From NCBI GenBank assembly GCA_026770585.1, contig MU646681.1, positions 254,676 through 266,922 on the forward strand: a stretch of 12,247 nt of DNA. Direction: 5' to 3'. Shown here one piece after another: positions 11,125-12,247 of the stretch. Numbering within the stretch: position 1 is the stretch's first letter; each line of letters opens with the position of its first letter. The notes beneath the pieces are model-generated. The model was not told the DNA's origin and ran no database searches. It saw nothing but the letters and a program-made list of their open reading frames with translations. This DNA is from Baffinella frigidus (lineage: Eukaryota; Cryptophyceae; Cryptomonadales; Baffinellaceae). The position numbers were made by a program, and so were the translations under genes.

Positions 11125-11171
11125 GTACTCCAACCCTCAATTCTGCTTTCCACTTTCCTTTGTCCACTTTC

Positions 11172-11299
11172 TAGCTGTGTCCGAGCAAAGTTGGGCACGG
11201 CATACAATACATCTAGACGTCTAAATGCATTTAGTTTGTACTGGAGCCCCTGCTCTAAAACTAATAATGACGTGCCCAACTTTACTCGGACAGAGCTAG
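11172..11299. mobile_element. MITE-like element inside a predicted intron
   Basis: A 128-bp element. Terminal inverted repeats of 29 bases (CTAGCTGTGTCCGAGCAAAG... counting 11171) match at 27 positions. The direct repeat ACTTTC flanks it (11166-11171 and 11300-11305). Ends match the element at 10634. Interior has AT-rich sequence and TTAGTTTGTACTGG, akin to the hairpin core TTTGTACC. It lies wholly within the 233-nt interval between donor 11125 and acceptor 11357. Confidence 0.78.
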
Positions 11300-11357
11300 A
11301 CTTTCAACTTTCAACTTTCGACTTTCCACGAACCCCTAACTCTAATCCCCAACCCAG

Positions 11358-11444
11358 GTGGGGGTGCTGTTCCTGCTGGCAACGCCCTTCGCAATCCTCC
11401 TGGCGCGCCAGATCGGCCCGATCCCCGCCCTCGAAGCAATCCAG
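11358..11444 (+). CDS. 87-nt internal exon (epsilon, copy 1), membrane-segment-like
   Basis: Acceptor CCCCAACCCAG, donor CAG then GTGCCCAC, 29 codons, phase 0. Product VGVLFLLATPFAILLARQ, then IGPIPALEAIQ. The hydrophobic first half is a likely transmembrane helix followed by Arg/Gln and the motif GPIPALEAIQ. Partial copies follow at 11523, 11621 and 11836. I do not recognise the family. Confidence 0.6.
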
Positions 11445-11522
11445 GTGCCCACACCCTACACCCTCAACCCTCAACCCCAGAACCCCCTAAACACTCCATT
11501 TCTCTGACCCTAAAACTTGAAC

Positions 11523-11549
11523 CCGACCCCCGCCCTCAAAGCAATCTAG
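11523..11549 (+). pseudogene. Epsilon exon, 3-prime fragment with stop
   Basis: PTPALKAI then TAG where copy 1 has CAG, and the donor GT is lost (TAGATG). It matches the last eight to nine codons of copy 1. Confidence 0.5.
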
Positions 11550-11620
11550 ATGTGCATGGGTGTTTAGAGTTTAGAGAAGGGTCTAAGGTTCCGGGTTTAG
11601 AGTAAACTCTAAAAGGGCAG

Positions 11621-11656
11621 GGTTCGGACTCGATCCCCGCCCTGGAAGCAATCCAG
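11621..11656 (+). CDS. Epsilon exon, 36-nt short copy (GSDSIPALEAIQ)
   Basis: Acceptor GGGCAG, donor CAG then GTCCATG, twelve codons, phase 0. The last seven residues, IPALEAIQ less the first, match copy 1 with one synonymous change (CTG for CTC). The hydrophobic first half of copy 1 is missing, so it would not encode a membrane helix. Confidence 0.42.
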
Positions 11657-11835
11657 GTCCATGCTTTTCGGGTTCAGGTGCTGTTGTAAACTCCTCTTGT
11701 ATGTCAATTTTGTACCACGGAAGGGTTACACCCTAAATTCTACAGCCCTACAACCTAAGCCCTACGCCATAAAACTTCAACCCTAAAGCCTGAACCCGAA
11801 CCCCAAACGCGCACACCAGGCGAGGAGTGGCGCAG

Positions 11836-11871
11836 GGGGGGTGTACATTTTCGGCTCGCCCTTCGCAGTCG
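11836..11871 (+). pseudogene. Epsilon exon, 5-prime fragment
   Basis: After GGCGCAG comes GGGGGGTGTACATTTTCGGC, then CCCTTCGCAGTC, matching the first half of copy 1 (GGGGTGCTGTTC...CCCTTCGCAATC) with a 4-base net deletion that breaks the frame from the acceptor. Confidence 0.4.
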
Positions 11872-11879
11872 GGTCTACA

Positions 11880-12247
11880 TCCTAAACCCTAAAACCTGAA
11901 CCCTGAATGAACCCTGAACCCTGAACCCCCAAACCCCAAACCCCAAACCCCAAACCCCAAACCCCAAACCCCAAACCCTAAACCCCCTAACCCTAAACCC
12001 TGCACCCGAAACCCTGAACCCTGACCCCTAAACCCCAAACCTTAAACCAGGTCTTTAATCATGTTCTCTCTGGCTCTGGATCACCCGGCATGCTGCGGGT
12101 CAAACCCCAAATCCCTCAACCCTAAACCCTAAACTCTTAACCCTAAACCCCAAACCCCAAACACCAAACACCAAACACCAAACACCAAACACCAAACACC
12201 AAACCCCACACCCTAAACCCCACACCCCACACCCCAAACCCCAAACC
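11880..12247 (+). repeat. C-rich telomere-like array with CCCCAAA and CACCAAA blocks
   Basis: CCCTGAA, then about nine CCCCAAA units (11926-11985), CCCTAAA forms, a unique island near 12040-12105 (GTCTTTAATCATGTTCTCTC...), then about seven CACCAAA units (12155-12207). It runs to the window edge. Degenerate and interrupted, so not a terminal telomere. Confidence 0.92.

Larger units (their letters stand above)
11445..11835 (+). other. Spacer of telomere-like repeats among epsilon fragments
   Basis: Apart from the exon copies listed, this holds CCCTCAA and CCCTAAA forms, a G-rich patch near 11560-11605, and TTTTGTACCACGGAAGG at 11707, another isolated TTTGTACC core. Confidence 0.6.

Noticed and set aside
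11880-12247. A true chromosome end
   Set aside because: Repeats are mixed variants with unique islands, similar arrays occur throughout the window, and the C-rich strand on plus at the right edge would be the wrong orientation for a right-hand telomere.
1-12247. CRISPR array
   Set aside because: Repeats are of short period without unique spacers of constant length; no cas-like gene is present.

Overview
Overall character. This is eukaryotic nuclear DNA. No long intact gene with bacterial signals is visible. The window is crowded with degenerate seven-base repeats of the Arabidopsis-type telomere kind (TTTAGGG and variants), GA/CT microsatellites, small inverted-repeat elements, and many very short open segments bounded by AG on the left and GT on the right, as exons are. 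A TTTAGGG-type repeat points to an alga, a plant-lineage organism or a dinoflagellate. The sequence alone does not let me name the species.

Layout. 1-250: polypurine minisatellite. 250-2280: minus-strand exon-like segments. These are a 76-codon exon plus a decayed copy, a duplicated pair (77 and 74 nt) plus a fragment, and five copies of a 30-31 nt microexon. They are separated by telomere-like repeats and by four copies of a fixed 40-bp hairpin motif. 2440-2755: two AT-rich fold-back elements (a third lies at 4603-4736). 3024-3450: three tandem units, each carrying a 36-nt plus-strand microexon. 3459-4009: five copies of a 33-nt minus-strand microexon. 4750-5070: minisatellite. 5175-5561: three copies of a minus-strand exon in graded decay. 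5575-5930: telomere-like repeats. 5960-6095: a degenerate inverted-repeat element. 6446-6801 (minus) and 6986-7426 (plus): a divergent pair of longer first exons around an AT-rich spacer. 7427-8434: a possible long intron. 8732-11656: plus-strand exons, most in phase 0, several in multiple copies, with hydrophobic products that would suit a polytopic membrane protein. 11880-12247: C-rich telomere-like repeats.

How it fits together. The most striking pattern is repeated, local, tandem duplication of individual exons together with their flanking introns. In-frame substitutions are conserved in some copies, and stop codons or lost splice sites occur in others. In many intervals the telomere-like repeat lies with its C-rich strand (CCCTAAA) in the sense direction of the neighbouring exons, on both strands. 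There it could supply pyrimidine tracts and CTAA(C/A)-like branch sites. There are exceptions, noted below. Small terminal-inverted-repeat elements lie in or between exons; one sits wholly inside a predicted 233-nt intron.

Limits. All exon calls come from reading frame, splice dinucleotides and copy-to-copy comparison by eye. None has been checked against RNA or protein databases, and joining exons into genes is inference.
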